Below are positions 35,836 through 48,899 of a stretch of 64,000 nt of DNA, in pieces. The stretch is from Lithospermum erythrorhizon. Taxonomy: Eukaryota; Streptophyta; Magnoliopsida; Boraginales; Boraginaceae. The notes beneath the pieces were generated by a model. It was not told the origin of the DNA and did no database searches. It saw only the letters and a list, made by a program, of their open reading frames with translations. Each line of letters opens with the position of its first letter. Within the stretch, counting starts at the first letter, position 1. The translations under genes were made by a program, and so were the position numbers. Location of the stretch: assembly GCA_019722365.1 (NCBI GenBank), contig JADFUC010002243.1, positions 1-64,000 on the forward strand. The letters are read 5' to 3'.

Positions 35836-36331
35836 GAATAATAAATAAAAAACCTGAGAATAGTAAAGAGTCACTCATACATATATATAAAGAACTACCA
35901 ATCCAACAATAAATATTGGCGTAAAATAGATTAAGATGTTCATTATATGAAGTCCAAACAGACCAGACAGTTACCAATTCTTGAACACCATTGGTCAGCA
36001 TACCAAAAGCTTCTCAAAAGGGAAAAAGGGCATTCCATAATGGCTCTAGCAGTACTATAAATGACAAGACTAGACATTCCACCTTAGTCAAAGATTTAGA
36101 AATATTTTAATTAGAAAAGAAACACTCATACATATATAGAATATAATAATGTAACCTTTTTCTTATGTTTATTTGGCTACATATATAAACCCTTTTGCAG
36201 AGTACTAAAATAGTACATTTTCTTAAAATAGTAGGAGAGTCATTCATATGTGTAAATTTATTGAGAAACCAATTGAGAATAAAATGGATAAATTGTAAAT
36301 GGTTGAGGGTTGGACTTGTTAATGGTGAGCA

Positions 36332-37777
36332 TCAAGAAGTGGCAATGCAGTGTGGTTGCCAATATAAAAGAGACCTCCTGTTCTCTTCGCATCCTTTGAT
36401 AAATGGAACCAAGTAATCACCATTGTTGCCTTTTACGAGAACCATGCTTTCTTGATGATCATTTGATAGTACCCCATGATTGATCTTTGCTAGAACAACC
36501 TTGTTATTGTTACCTTTGAGGTTGCAGCATTCTTGATCAACATAAGTGGTGGTGTTATTGTTCCTCCTGAAGTATTCATAAGCATTGAATGATGTTGCAG
36601 CTAGTGGAATTGATGGTTTTGCTGATGATTTCGGAACGAGACGAGCCACCTGTTGTTGAGGTGGAAGTGACTGTGGGATTGGTGGTTGTGTGAGCTCTGC
36701 CACCACTTGCTCTTCCATCAACTCTACTGCTTTGTTTAGTTTGTTTGACCATGTTGGATCTCTGTTGCCTAACCCCATTAGGCTTTTCATCATCAAAGCT
36801 GATTTATGCACATTTAGCATACCACTTGTTGGCAAACTTGATGAACTCTGTTCCATAAAGAATGTCATTTCATTCATGCCATTTTGATTCACAACTTCTT
36901 GTTCCTCATCCATTTCCACTTCATCGTCATCCTCGTCTTCTTCGTCCTCATAATCATCTTCATCTGTTTTAGCTTCATGGGCCCCTTCAATTTCTTCAAA
37001 ATTGTCAAAAATTTCTTCAAAATCTACAACTTTATCATCCATTGCTTCCTGGATTGAATCTTGAGAATCAGGGCTATTGAAAAAAGTGAGGACAAGTTTG
37101 CCTTCGAGGCGCTCAGATTGGAAGTAGTCCATTTGAGGGACAGAAAAAGCTTCAAGAACCAATCTCCCATTTGTTCTGTGAGATTGCATATGAAGTGAAG
37201 GGCCATTTTTTCTTGCCAGAGAAGGAAGAGGGGGAGGGAATGATTTAGGAGGCATTTTCTTGCTAGGATCATAGTTGTATTTTGCTACTTTGACCTCTTC
37301 ATCAAAGGAACAAGTTTGCATTATGGGTTCATTTTCTTGTTGTTTTGGTTCTTGTGTGGCTGCTTCTTCTTTACAATCTTCTGTATCACCTGTTTCTGAA
37401 GGGGGGCAAGAGATGTTATCAAAGCCAGTTTCTGAACCAAGGCTCTCAGTGCAAATCTCAAGGCTTTTTTCATTCAAAGTGCTTGGTTTTTTGACAAGAG
37501 GATGAACATAAGGTGGTGGAAGATTGTTGGCTTCATTGTTTGCTTTCTCAGATAAAAGTGAACTCCAGCCACTATTGACTTGTGTTGGTTTGATGACCTT
37601 TTTCTTCTCTTTTTGTGACTGAATTGCCCTCCAAATATCATCATGACTAGGCATGTTGTGGACATTTTCTTGATCATCACCACCTTCTATTGAAGAGGGT
37701 GCAAGTTCTTCAGATGATGCAATTCTTTTCATGGGAGAGAGCAACACATTTTGGGTCAATAAATTCTTTGATGACAT
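36332..37777 (-). CDS. FAF-like protein (FANTASTIC FOUR domain), N-terminus possibly truncated
   Basis: 480 residues counted from the ATG at 37777. Seen: the family phrase CTESLGSETGFD (about residues 109-120), a FAF domain from FPPPLPSLARKNGPSLHMQS to KLVLTFF (about 180-233), a strongly acidic tract (about 271-294), and the conserved C-terminal end YLVPFIKGC...LLYW. FAF proteins of Arabidopsis influence shoot meristem size; the larger FAF-like proteins are named chloroplastic but their role is not well defined. The frame stays open for 23 codons above this ATG and reads GIVTILG, a motif conserved in FAF-like proteins, but the codon before it is TAA (37849-37847) where relatives have Gln. Above the TAA the frame still reads like the family (EASRINIEK). 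So the ancestral N-terminus is cut by a nonsense codon. The protein may now start at 37777, or the gene may be a recent pseudogene. Confidence 0.85.
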   Translation of the reverse strand: MSSKNLLTQNVLLSPMKRIASSEELAPSSIEGGDDQENVHNMPSHDDIWRAIQSQKEKKKVIKPTQVNSGWSSLLSEKANNEANNLPPPYVHPLVKKPSTLNEKSLEICTESLGSETGFDNISCPPSETGDTEDCKEEAATQEPKQQENEPIMQTCSFDEEVKVAKYNYDPSKKMPPKSFPPPLPSLARKNGPSLHMQSHRTNGRLVLEAFSVPQMDYFQSERLEGKLVLTFFNSPDSQDSIQEAMDDKVVDFEEIFDNFEEIEGAHEAKTDEDDYEDEEDEDDDEVEMDEEQEVVNQNGMNEMTFFMEQSSSSLPTSGMLNVHKSALMMKSLMGLGNRDPTWSNKLNKAVELMEEQVVAELTQPPIPQSLPPQQQVARLVPKSSAKPSIPLAATSFNAYEYFRRNNNTTTYVDQECCNLKGNNNKVVLAKINHGVLSNDHQESMVLVKGNNGDYLVPFIKGCEENRRSLLYWQPHCIATS

Positions 37778-38274
37778 ATCAGCAGAAAGAGTCCTTAAAG
37801 AAGGAGGCACTTTGGTAATTGCATTTCCAAGAATGGTTACTATGCCTTACTTCTCAATATTGATTCTTGAAGCTTCGTCAGTGATTTTTATAGGTGAAGT
37901 GGAACACTTCTGCTTACAAGGACTGTTGACATCATCTCTCAGTTACTTCCAAAGATTTAGGAAATAAAATAAAAAGTTTTTGCCTGCACAAATTTGAAAA
38001 AAATAGATCAATTATAAGTGAAAAAGCAGAAGGTATAGCAATAAAATAATAAAATTTGTAGTTCCAAAAAAAAATTGAATGACTTCAGTTTGTATGGTTA
38101 CAATTTACATGCATGCATGGATGGATATATAAATTCTTGAAAAATGAAGTATCAAGTTAATTACCTTAGGGAAATTCTTGCAAAATGATTAAGGATAATA
38201 TTTTTATTGTGGCTTTGGCTTATCTTTGTAAGGAATTGGGTGATTGCACATACAGAATTGGGAGGAAGCATCCA

Positions 38275-38284
38275 TGGTATTTAT
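38275..38284 (-). promoter_or_regulatory. Likely TATA box of the FAF-like gene
   Basis: Read on the minus strand, TTATAAATACC lies about 500 nt upstream of the usable ATG. It is followed by 5' UTR-like sequence and a possible 5' UTR intron acceptor (TTTGTGCAG) near 37986. Placement is by motif only. Confidence 0.45.
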
Positions 38285-38427
38285 AAGAATTCAGAAAGCT
38301 TAAAGAATCGTGTCCGGTGGGGCCCATCCATACTCCACTCTTTTTATTTATTAAATTATTTGTTCACTTTTTATTTTGCTTTCTGGATATTTACTTGATG
38401 AGGAATGACAATATAAGGATATTGTAA

Positions 38428-38473
38428 AAGGCAGAGGTGCCATTTGCACAAAGGCAGAGGTGCCATTTGCACA
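38428..38473 (+). repeat. Perfect 23-bp tandem duplication
   Basis: The unit AAGGCAGAGGTGCCATTTGC plus ACA occurs twice without a mismatch (38428-38450 and 38451-38473). The identity implies recent origin. It lies about 150 nt upstream of the FAF-like TATA motif. Confidence 0.95.
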
Positions 38474-39248
38474 CTATGAGTCTTTATGACATTTTTTTGA
38501 GAAATAACATCGCCATATGTACGTACGGTCGTATTTTTTAGGGGGAGGGGAAGAAGAATGATAAATGATTTGCGTAAATAGTTTTTGGAGTTTGTAAAAA
38601 AATTAATATTTAATTTGTAAAGTTCGAAAAAGGTGATGGTAGCCCTTAAATAAAGTTACAAATTAGTTGCATAAACGGTCTTTAAAGTTTATATTGTTGT
38701 ATTACTAATAATACATGAGTTACATACCATGCAACTAATTGATGAAAATGATCATTTGTGCAATATGTTTGAAATTTCAAGAACTATCATTGTATTAATG
38801 TTAATTTTAGAAATTAAGTCTCGACTTTTATCAATTTTTATGGGCATCTAAAATATACTCTATCAGACAAATTAACTAATGCAAATAATAAGTTGTAAAG
38901 TATATGGCATTTTATTATAAGATTCTCTTTTACATAAATCTTTAGATAGAGAAATTACTATTTTTTGAATTAAGTGTTTGTAATATTTTCATAACTTAGT
39001 TCAAGAAGCAGGTTAACTAAGAAAATAAGAAGTAAATCTAGTTAACCATTTGAGATCTTCCAACATAAGTATTTACACAATTTATTTCCTAAATATACAT
39101 GACATTACATTAGAAAGATAGTAGTGGATTGTGATTTCAATATTTAAGAAACGTGTATATGAAAATATAAATGTGTTCTTTTTCAACTAATACACCATGC
39201 ATGACTGTAGCACTGCATTGAATTATTTCTCCTTTATATTGTATAGTA
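38474..39248. other. AT-rich intergenic DNA
   Basis: No gene, repeat or regulatory structure I can support. Confidence 0.55.
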
Positions 39249-39506
39249 TTTCCTTCGTTCCCTTTTAGTTATTTTTTTAGTCATTTGTACATAAATTAAG
39301 AAAAATAAAGAGTAGTTACAAACAACATTGAAAATGTAAAATGTCAATTAATTTAAACTATATAATTGGTTGGTTGATAATTTAATAACAAAAAGTAATC
39401 AAAAATACATTAAAAATGTAAAATTACAATTTTCTATACTAGAAGGACAAGTATTTTGAAACAAAAAATTAAGGCTATAAAGACAAGTAAAAAGGAACGG
39501 ATGGAG
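39249..39506 (+). mobile_element. Stowaway-type MITE copy 2 (258 bp)
   Basis: The left end TTTCCTTCGTTCCCTTTT and right end AAAAGGAACGGATGGAG are terminal inverted repeats with TA on both outer sides. It is the same family as 35610-35835, inverted relative to it. There is no coding capacity. Confidence 0.82.
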
Positions 39507-40986
39507 TATTTGATAATAATTCTAAAAATTTCTACTATTATAATTATTATTACTAACTCCATTTCAAAAAGATTATTATTCAATTTATATTTTAATGATT
39601 AAAATTAACAAATTCTATAACCTTACTTGTTAATAATAAAATAGGTTAAATATATTTACTTGATATCTATTTTTCATCAAATTAAAATTATACAACATAT
39701 GCGAGAATAATTTGGACATGTAGTTAGATTATTGAGATAGTAACTCAAAATTATATATTTATATATGCATGGACTATGGAGAATTCTATAGAACGAAGTT
39801 GCCACTCACATGATCCAATAATCTGATCTCCAAAGATCAGATGACATTTCAGCTGTTTCCAGAGAGGATTAACTAGTGAAAATTGGGAAAGGGGGTGCCT
39901 TAAATCAAACAGATGAGTTGTTTATGTTAGATTCAGATCGATAAGATTGCGTTGCTAAATCATGCACTTAATTGGTATACTTATTTGTCTTCAATGGAAA
40001 AATCAATCTGGCATCGTGATTGTTTAATTGTGCTATATATCTATCTATTTCCCAATTTGTAAACTTACATTAACAATTCTTCTTTCAAATGAGGAGAAAA
40101 AGCTTAATGGTATATGTGTAATTTGGATTATCGAGGAGAGAACAAAAGTTAAAAATTAATCCAAGGATAATCTCGATTTGTCGATGAGGAGAACCGATGC
40201 AAAACATAATTAAGATTAATATTCATCACTTTCATTATCCCTAGTTTTGAGGACTAATGCAAGTGAACATACTACATTTTTTTTTTCAAGTTAATTGAAG
40301 AGAAGTTATTTATAAGATTCAAAAGGAGTGTAAAACCAAAAATATAACATTCTCAACACTAGAACTATATACTTCAAACTTAAGTACTTATCTAGTAGGT
40401 ATTTGTGCACCCATCCAGTAGCGTCCAAGATATCGCAGAAGGGCGCATACCATAATATTGCTATGAATACTTAACCAACTTTGGTCTTGATGCCACCTAA
40501 TTTGCTTGGGGTACATGTTATTATTGAGAAATTTTTTAGGATAAAAACGTTAATATAAAAGTTGTGTTGATCACAATTGTTATAAAAAACTTATCCGACT
40601 ACTCTAAGAAATCCACAATAAAAATGACTTCTGCATTCATTAGAATTTCCATTGCAACACATTCATTACCTACAGCTACGCTTCATAATCGCGCACCAAA
40701 CACATGAAATATAGGTATTATGAAATTTGAACCCCACATTACCATGTGAAGCATTCCAAAAGACTTTGAAGATATTTGTTATCAACAAAAGATAGAACAA
40801 CACAAAGATGCCACTAAACTACAATACCATTATGTAACATAAAAATTTGATACTTGCATTGGATTAGCACATAATAAACATTACATTTTTACAACACATA
40901 AAAACGAAGTATTGAATTGAAACATAATTAAGTAAGATGCATGTACATAAATATTCATTCAATATGGATTCTTGTAAAATTTATTA

Positions 40987-41201
40987 CCTTCCAATTTATT
41001 TTAATTCGACTTTTTCATATCAAATAAATTTTTATCTTCAATTAATCTTTAACAATATTATTAAAAATTAATAATATGAAATTATTTTAAAAGACTAATC
41101 CAAATATATAAATTTAATAATTTTTAAAATAAAGAATAATTAAGACTGACACAAAGCTTATTAATTTTAAAAAACAAACGACAATTATAATTCGACGGGA
41201 G
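40987..41201 (+). mobile_element. Stowaway-type MITE, second family (215 bp)
   Basis: Begins TA|CCTTCCAATTTATTTTAATT and ends AATTCGACGGGAG|TA. The two ends are imperfect inverted repeats flanked by TA. The interior has no open frame. Confidence 0.65.
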
Positions 41202-41859
41202 TAGATTTATTATTGTACACAAATAAATGTTCATAACCTAGTCAAATTCATTTGAATATATAAGACTCAAGGAGTAAAGTAAATCGTAAAATTTTTTATC
41301 ACATATCTTCTTTTGAGAAAATCTAAAGGTCCCAAAACAATTTGAGGGCTCCATTGAGAAAGTTGGTTCACCTACTATATTAGCTTCGACACATCACATG
41401 TTTGAAGCTCTTGTGCTTGATAAAATTTTAGTATCAACATTTGCTGGATTCTTTTTCCTTAAAAAAGAATTATTTGATCGTGCAATACGCGTTACCGTGC
41501 AATGTTTTGGGACAAATAGTTATTTAAGCCTTTATTCCATTAGAGGAAATTGCACAAAGTAAAATCCAATAGAGCAATTTAGGATTACTGTCTTGAAAAA
41601 GTATTTCCATTATACACCTACATTTTAGGTAATAAATATATAAAGTGATTGATGATTGGATGAGCAAAGAAATTGAAAAGGCTGAAGGAGGAAGCAAAGG
41701 GAATCACTGAGAGAGAAAATATATCAAGCGGCTGCTAAAAATTCCACCCGGATAGAAAATGTTAGTGCATCAATGTTATAAGTATTTCGCTATCTCATAA
41801 TTGTTAGTAGGAACAGTTCAAGCGCATAGTATATCTCCGTATATTTATTTTGGGTTAAC

Positions 41860-42442
41860 GAAATGACACTTAGCTGACAAGCTTAAGATACATAAATCTA
41901 AAATAAAGCATGAAAGAGTGACCGATTGCATTTATTGTATTTTACAAGATAAGTTTTTGTTTATATAGTTTTTACCATAAACTTAAGCCAAGGCTACACT
42001 ATATAAATGCCTCTAATGCACTCCTAGAAGACTAATTTAAACAAAGAGATTTCTCGATTGTATTTTTGTGAGACAAACGAAGTTTTGAGAGTTTATTTTA
42101 TTTTTTTTATAGGCCGAATGTACTATATTTATAAATTTTGGGATTGTGACAATCAAGTACACACATTGTTAGCCGACAATCCTGCTTGTAGTGATTATTC
42201 ACGCAGCTGACACATCCCCAGTGACAGAAGAAGAAAGGAAGATAGCAGACAAGCTCACGAGAGCTTCAGACTTATACATCCTATCAACATCCGTGATAGG
42301 AGTAGACAGTACAGAGGCAAGTTAACGTGTGTGTGGGGAGCATTCACATGTTCTTATTCAGAATTTTCTATTATAAATGAATCCTTCAATCGCTGCGCCG
42401 TCAGACGGTGCTGCACGTCGCCGCCGCACTGAACCTGCTACT
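41860..42442 (+). repeat. Left ~0.58-kb direct repeat (putative LTR)
   Basis: Runs parallel to 50467-51018: AAATGACA start, TTTACCATAAACTT, CTACACTATATAAA (TATA box), AACAAAGAGATT, CGAATGTAC, GATTATTCACG-AG-TGACACA, TTCTATTATAAAT, and an end near GAACCTGCTACT. Order and spacing are preserved. Confidence 0.78.
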
Positions 42443-42449
42443 TATTATT

Positions 42450-43905
42450 GTGTTGGCTGCATTAGATTATTTGAGGATATAATCATGGTAATAATTTCTG
42501 TATAAATTATATAAAATGATTATTGTAATATTTTATTGTATTTATGAAATAATAAAGTTATTGTAATAACTATTGGGCACAAAATATATGTTAATTAATA
42601 TATTTTAATTATATATATTTCATGGATATAATTACGTAGATTCAATTTGTATTAATTTCCTATCACATTTAAATTATATATTTATGTGATTGATTTGATT
42701 TGTATAATTAAAAATGGAAAGTATCTATGTGATTGTCAATCATATATTTGAAATTTCAATTGATTGAGAGTAATTGTTTCAACCTCATAATTAGTGTTTA
42801 TTGCATTTTATTATATAATTGATTGTATTTTATTACGTATTAAGTGCATGTTTATTATGTATTAATGACGTATTTATTTCATACTTAATAGCATTAAATT
42901 CGCTTAATGACATTCATGAGTCATTTAATTCATACCATTTAACGTGATAATGATGGGCTTACGTGTTTCAATTTTATTATATATTGTAATGGGATTAAAG
43001 GAGATATACTGATATGACCTAGTTATATTTTTTTGAAATATGGTCCGAACTGCTTATTTGTTGTACAATTTAATTACCGAAATGCTTTTATTTATTTTAT
43101 TTTACCCACGAGTCATACAATACTGCCTTAGTCATTAGTAACAAATGTACAATCACCGAGGCATTGAAGCGATGTTTACCATGTCACCGAAGTTTCCAAA
43201 ACGAAGAATACAAGATTACACTCGTATTACAATAGGTTTATTATTTGTATTTTTTTAGGGTCATATCATATATCTCCTAAATGTGTATTATTTATTTTAT
43301 TTTTCATGATGTGCATATTACTTGAGTATGTGCTATATAACATGTTAAATAATTAATCAAATAATATGAATCTCACCATAAAATTTAAGCACTCGTATCA
43401 AACCAATTTTAAAGTTGTGAAACTTATCACGATCACCGGGCACACGCGACGACACGTGTACCGGTATCGCGACGAGTATGGAAACGGACCATGTCGTTGA
43501 TTTCCACTAACGCTGGCTTTCGTGATGATCATTCCAAGTAATAAGTTGGTTTAATTGGTCGCTTAACTGCGATTTTACCACACATGGGCTCGCGATACAC
43601 ATGTTGATAGCGCCCTCAGAGGGTACGCTAGTAACACAAGAGTCATGCCGTGATTACATAATTGGTTAGTTAACCTACTTATGTTGGCTTTTCAAAAATG
43701 TATGCAAAGGTTGCCGCTTGAAATTCCAAAGATAGTAGATCTTACATACTAATACATTTTGTGAGATATTGAGTATTGGTATTACTTTATAATTTATTTT
43801 GTAAGTGTTTGACATGATAGATTGCTAAAATATTGTCATTTACATACTTATTCTTGTAGAATTGAAACGACTGCCCCTAACCCACCTAGAAACTCGCTGG
43901 GTCAG
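42450..43905 (+). other. Non-coding leader of the copia element
   Basis: No open frame. It lies between the left repeat and the gag fragments, as the untranslated leader of plant copia elements does. Part (43430-43640) is GC-richer than its surroundings. Confidence 0.4.
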
Positions 43906-44480
43906 ACTTCGAAATGGCTCAAACAACTCAAACTTTGATGATCGGGTCTCAAACTAAGGATTGCTTCTGCTGCGAGAGAATGTAGTATGTGTTGAACACT
44001 GTGGTCTCATCTAGACCAAATGACGCCACTAACAGTGGTGGAAGCCTATAGATGCTCAGAGATGTCCAATATCTTACGCTAGCCAATATGGAACCTCGCG
44101 CTCCAAACTGCGATGCAGGCGTGAAAGACATGACATGCATTCAGCAACTCGATGAGTTATTCAAGTAGCTAAATGAGAGATATGACACTCTATGTGCTTC
44201 CTACGACGCCAGTCGAAATGGAAAGTGTCAGCGAGCCCACATGTCATTAAAATGATAGACTTGGTCGAACAACTCAATGTCTTGGGCTCAGGGTTTCGAA
44301 ATAACTGGCTGTAGACCTTATCCCAAAATCTCTCCTTAAAAGTTCTTCGCTTGTGATGAAATTCAATATGCATAAGTTTGAGTTGTTTCTAAACGAACTC
44401 CAAAAATATGATCACTAATTATGAGATGAACTGGGAAGGTTAAATTCTACTTCTTCTATTTTGGTGGTCCAAAAACAAGA
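43906..44480 (+). pseudogene. Copia gag remnant
   Basis: Frame pieces read MAQTTQTLM at the start and LVEQLNVLGSGFRN near 44250, matching the ...YIEQLEKLGF... segment of plant copia gag. Stops and shifts are frequent. Confidence 0.55.
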
Positions 44481-45349
44481 AGAATTTAAGAAAAGTTCAA
44501 CAGTGCTAAGGGTTCAAGAAACCTACGGTTACCAAGACTATCAAGTGTGGAAACAACAAAAGAGGATAATATCGCTAGATCGTTGGTCACCGGAAGTCGA
44601 CTGGGCAGTTGGTTCTCTGAAGATACGAAGAATTCATTTTAACAACCACTCAAATTTCTACAAAGCATATACGTATCTACGTTATTGAAGTTTGTATAAC
44701 TTCTAAATTCTACTGTGGATGCTTGTCACGCATCATGTTCTCATATTTGTCGAATGCAAGTAGAACTACGTGTGCAAGTAGAAACGACCAAAAAGCAAGA
44801 AAGACGGATCGACGTAAAGTGGGAAGATGGGGTGTTACAACCCCGGGCAAAGAGGGATCCACGCTTGAATTTTGCCTCGTGTCCGTATTTCTATATTTAA
44901 ACTATGTTTCCGCACTCCTTGCTTATACAGAATATTACTACTTTCTTTTGGTATTTTTGAATAATGAAGGGTTTTTCCTTCCATTTCAAAAGTGATCCCA
45001 ATACATTTAGGATCTCTATAAGAAATGTGTGATATAAAGTAATACATTTCTCCAAGATGTGTCCGAATTCTATTAACATCAATCGAGAAATATAACATTG
45101 ATAAGTACGTCTAACGGCTTAAAGCCTATATACTCATGGCATCAGTATCAGTCATATAAACGAGTACCGTATCGCGAACTTCACTTCGGTGGAATACTCA
45201 AGGTTTCACTACGGATCATACGAGAAGTATTTAATCTTGGCTCTACCAGTGTAACGATAGTCGCCTTCATTGGATACAACCTAAAGGTAATGTTTTTTGG
45301 GAATCATACAAACCAACGATGGGGCTAACGAACACATCCAGACGAGATG

Positions 45350-47260
45350 GTTAAGGAAGCATTTCATTAATTTATTGATGATTACAGAATGTGGTTAAGC
45401 AAGTATTCGATGAACACAAACATGAATCCTTTCCATGAACTTCATGATTTAAGTAAAGAACCAATTGAACAAGACTATAAAGATTCTTCGGCCCATAGAG
45501 GAGTGAAAAATATTTAAGTTAATTGTTCAAATACTCATCTCAAAAAGAGTGTAGTATTTGCTTTCACAACTCACTGGCAGAACGCCTACCTACAAGATTC
45601 GAGCGAGCAGGGAAATCGAACCTCGACAAGGGTTCGATATATGATGAGCCTATCTATCCTGCTAGTTAATTTCTAGATATACACTACAAAGCGCATCACT
45701 CACACCTAATAAAATGTCCAACTATATCAGCATATGAAATACCTCATGAATTGTGATTTGGAAGTTTCCAAATTGGGTTTTTTGAGATTCAGGACTCTGA
45801 GCTTATGTTCAAGAAATTGACAAAAGATAAACTAAATCGATAAATGCTACTTTATCGATATCCTAAGGAAACCGCTGTTACTACTTCTACCAAGTACGAA
45901 TAATACCGCTGCAGCGTCGTGAATATTCTTGCAAAGAATATATGTCCGTATGATCGAGTAAAGCGTGTTCACCTTGATAAACTCTCAAGATGACGGTCAA
46001 TCACAATACACCTAGTGTGTAGACGATCGACACCACAAGAATTAGAATCTTCGCATAGAGACCGGATTCGATTCACGTGAAGTTAAGTGGAAAACCAACC
46101 CGTGAGGAGACAAACTGAGATCGCCAAGAACTGCACTGCTAGTATGACGAATCATTTTGAAAAAATGATTTAGCCACCTCTTACGAGGAAAAATGTTGAT
46201 AAATGGCCGATGGCCATGAAGTCCCAGATGGATTCAATGTACCAAACAAGGTTCGTCCTTGCTAGATTTACCCACGAGGTTCGCCTACTGAAAGCATAAA
46301 ACGGGTATTTAAGCAGTTAAACACGACAAAGACCTGTGAACATCCATATTTTCAAAGCCAGGCTATTTTCAAAGCGAGGCTCGTGGCGAAAGGTTTCAAG
46401 CAAATTCATGGCATTGACTATGATGAAACTTGTTCACCAGTGACTATGCTTTGTCCATTCGGATAAATCTTAGCCATTGCAGCATTCCATGACTAATGAA
46501 ATGATGCAAATGGATGTAAAGCACCTGCTTTCCGAACGAAAACTCTGCAGAGAAGAGTGTACGTGGTACAATCTCCACTTTACATGTCCCAAGAGGACCT
46601 AAGAAAGGTTTGTAAGCTATGTAGGTCCATTCATGGTCTCGCTAAAAGATCCCCATAATCGTGGAACCTTCTTCATCTTAATAAGTGCAATCAAAGATTT
46701 TTTGATTCATCAAAGAGAATGTGCTAATCTTGTATAAAAAAGAAGCGAAGGGAGTTATACATATGACATCTATAGTCCTATATGTCTATGCATACTAATC
46801 ATTTAATCATTGAAAGCAAAGTAGAATTATCAACTACCAAATATCGTCAAGGTAGACATTTCTCAACGGCGACTCAAGTTAATAAATACATTCTCGAAAT
46901 CTAAATTGCCGAGATCGAGCTAACCGGCTTATTGAACTTTGCCTAACACTTATATCAATGAAGTGTAGAAAATGTTCAAAATGAACGACATTCCAAGGAA
47001 AAGTCATTCCTCATGCATACGGGAGTTCAACTCAAGAAGTCATAATCCCACCCGCTTAATGTCGGTGATGGACAAGACGGGGCGACTTACCTTTATGCTT
47101 CGCTATTCGTCCATCATGTACGCCATGCACGAATTTGGATGTATCATATGTACTCGTTGCTACTCAAAGAATACTCAAACTAACTCCAACGTAAACCCGC
47201 CGGATTGTTATCAAGCGGCATCTTCAGTATCCTCGAAAAGAACTTAAGATGCATTCTCGT
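45350..47260 (+). pseudogene. Copia integrase / reverse transcriptase / RNase H remnant
   Basis: In order: FIDDY near 45376 (integrase core), KSQMDSMYQT near 46223, KARLVAKGFKQIHGIDYDET at about 46371-46435, then LAIAAFHD, VCKLCRSIHGL near 46609, and SSIMYAMHE near 47111. These are the standard landmarks of Ty1-copia pol. Multiple frameshifts and stops separate them. Confidence 0.8.
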
Positions 47261-47609
47261 ACACGGTGTATGAATAGTTGGGTGTAGACCTGGTACACCA
47301 ATGCCAAGCCAAACCGATAATATGGTGAAGTAGCTCGAGTAGTTCCAAGCAATGAGGCTAATATAACCTACCTTTACCAAACCAATGCTCGTGCAAAGTA
47401 TATCAATATGCAAATTAAATATTGGTCCCAAAATGTCAAAGTGGTGTTGGTTTCAATGGAGCCAGCGTGATTCTGCCTTTGTTATGTGAACAATAATTGA
47501 ATATTACGGCTTTACATGTCAATTTGTTTATTCACTATGTTCATTTATATGTTTTAATTTACATATAACCCGTTGTTTCATTGCCGGTTTAAAAATGGTG
47601 CTCCCATAA

Positions 47610-48500
47610 AGTGCTATATTAAATAACCTGCTCGTATAAGCATTATTTTAATATGATTTTAGTTTCCGTTGAGTGTTTTATGTTAAAGCATAAAATTTGA
47701 AATCGAATAATGATAATATGGGTTGGGCGATAATATATTTTGAGGATAGAAATTTAATTTGACACATGTTCGAGTTATGTTGTTAAACCGAGAAGAGAAG
47801 CGGAATTGTGAACCAAACGAGACCTAAACTCCACTTAAATATCTTTCACCTACCACCACTAACTCATTCTTCATCTTCCACAAAAAAAGTGAAAGTGCCT
47901 TCCTTCCTAAGGGCCGAACTCCCATGTAATTTCAAGCTTGATTTTTTCTTCATTTTATTGGTGAAACTTGTTGAATCCAACCCTCAAATCTTGTTCTTAT
48001 ATCTTGAGATTATCATAGGTAAGCTTTCTAATCTTCAAATCTCATCGCTCAGCTTCGAGTCGACTTTTTATATATTTGAGTTTTCAGGTCGACTTTTAGA
48101 TTCGACTTTATTACGGCATGTAAATGCATCTAAGTTTAGCTTAGGATTGTGAGGTGACTTTGAGTGATTATCAAGCTGAAGTGGTATGTCGAGGGTTGAA
48201 TTTTTGTTGACTTTTTTTCTTAAATTAACTTAAATTGTAATATGAGGTTGAGAACTTTAATATAGCTATTTGGGAATAAGTATTGCCTGATATGGATTGG
48301 TAGATTGGCCAGAAAGTTTGGGGGAAAGCCAGTATAGTAGTTAGTGTTTGAATCGAGGTTGTATTTAATGGTTTAATTAGTTGGCGACATGGTCGGATTG
48401 ATTAGAATATGATTAAAGTATTATTGTTGGGTACAAAAAGTTGATTTACCAAATATCGATTTATTAAGTTGGTAATTAGGAATGAAGTTACGCTTGAATT
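47610..48500 (+). repeat. Gypsy LTR fragment nested in the copia element
   Basis: AAATAACCTGCTCGTATAAG with ATTATTTTAA, then GTTCGAGTTATGTTGTTAAA, AAATATCTTTCACCTACCAC and a TTTTTGTTGACTTTTTT block follow the same order as the start of the gypsy LTR at 19955. Similarity fades after about 48.5 kb. Neither gag nor pol of gypsy follows, so it is a partial or solo LTR of a related family. Confidence 0.7.
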
Positions 48501-48899
48501 TTGTGTTTATACTAGTTTTCGGGGGATATGATGATCGCTAAGTCACGGACTATTTTGACATGCCAGACGGGAAAGTTATCGAGATTAATGTTGGCGAGAT
48601 AGTGATTATGATTCATGTTATGAGATCGCGGTGGTTATCATGTATGATACCACGTATGCTGTGTACTTGTGCGTCATGCGGTGGTCAGGCACAAAGTAAA
48701 TATGCTACAGTTTATTTTGACTGCTTTGGATATATATAATGGAGCGGTGACTCGACCGGGAGGTTTCGTGCGGTACGCATATTGAATGGGTACTCGTGGA
48801 TTCTGGATATTTAAGATGATATCAAGTAGCTTACCTTAGGATTGAAAGGATTCCTCATATCCGATTATTCAGGAGGTGGATTTCTCATTTATTTATTAT

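Noticed and set aside
36332..37810. FAF-like start at 37810
   Set aside because: The codon at 37810 is GTG, not ATG. The first in-frame ATG below it is at 37777, and the frame above is closed by a TAA.
45590..45680. tRNA-like GGTTCGA motifs
   Set aside because: No cloverleaf could be formed around them. They lie inside decayed copia pol.
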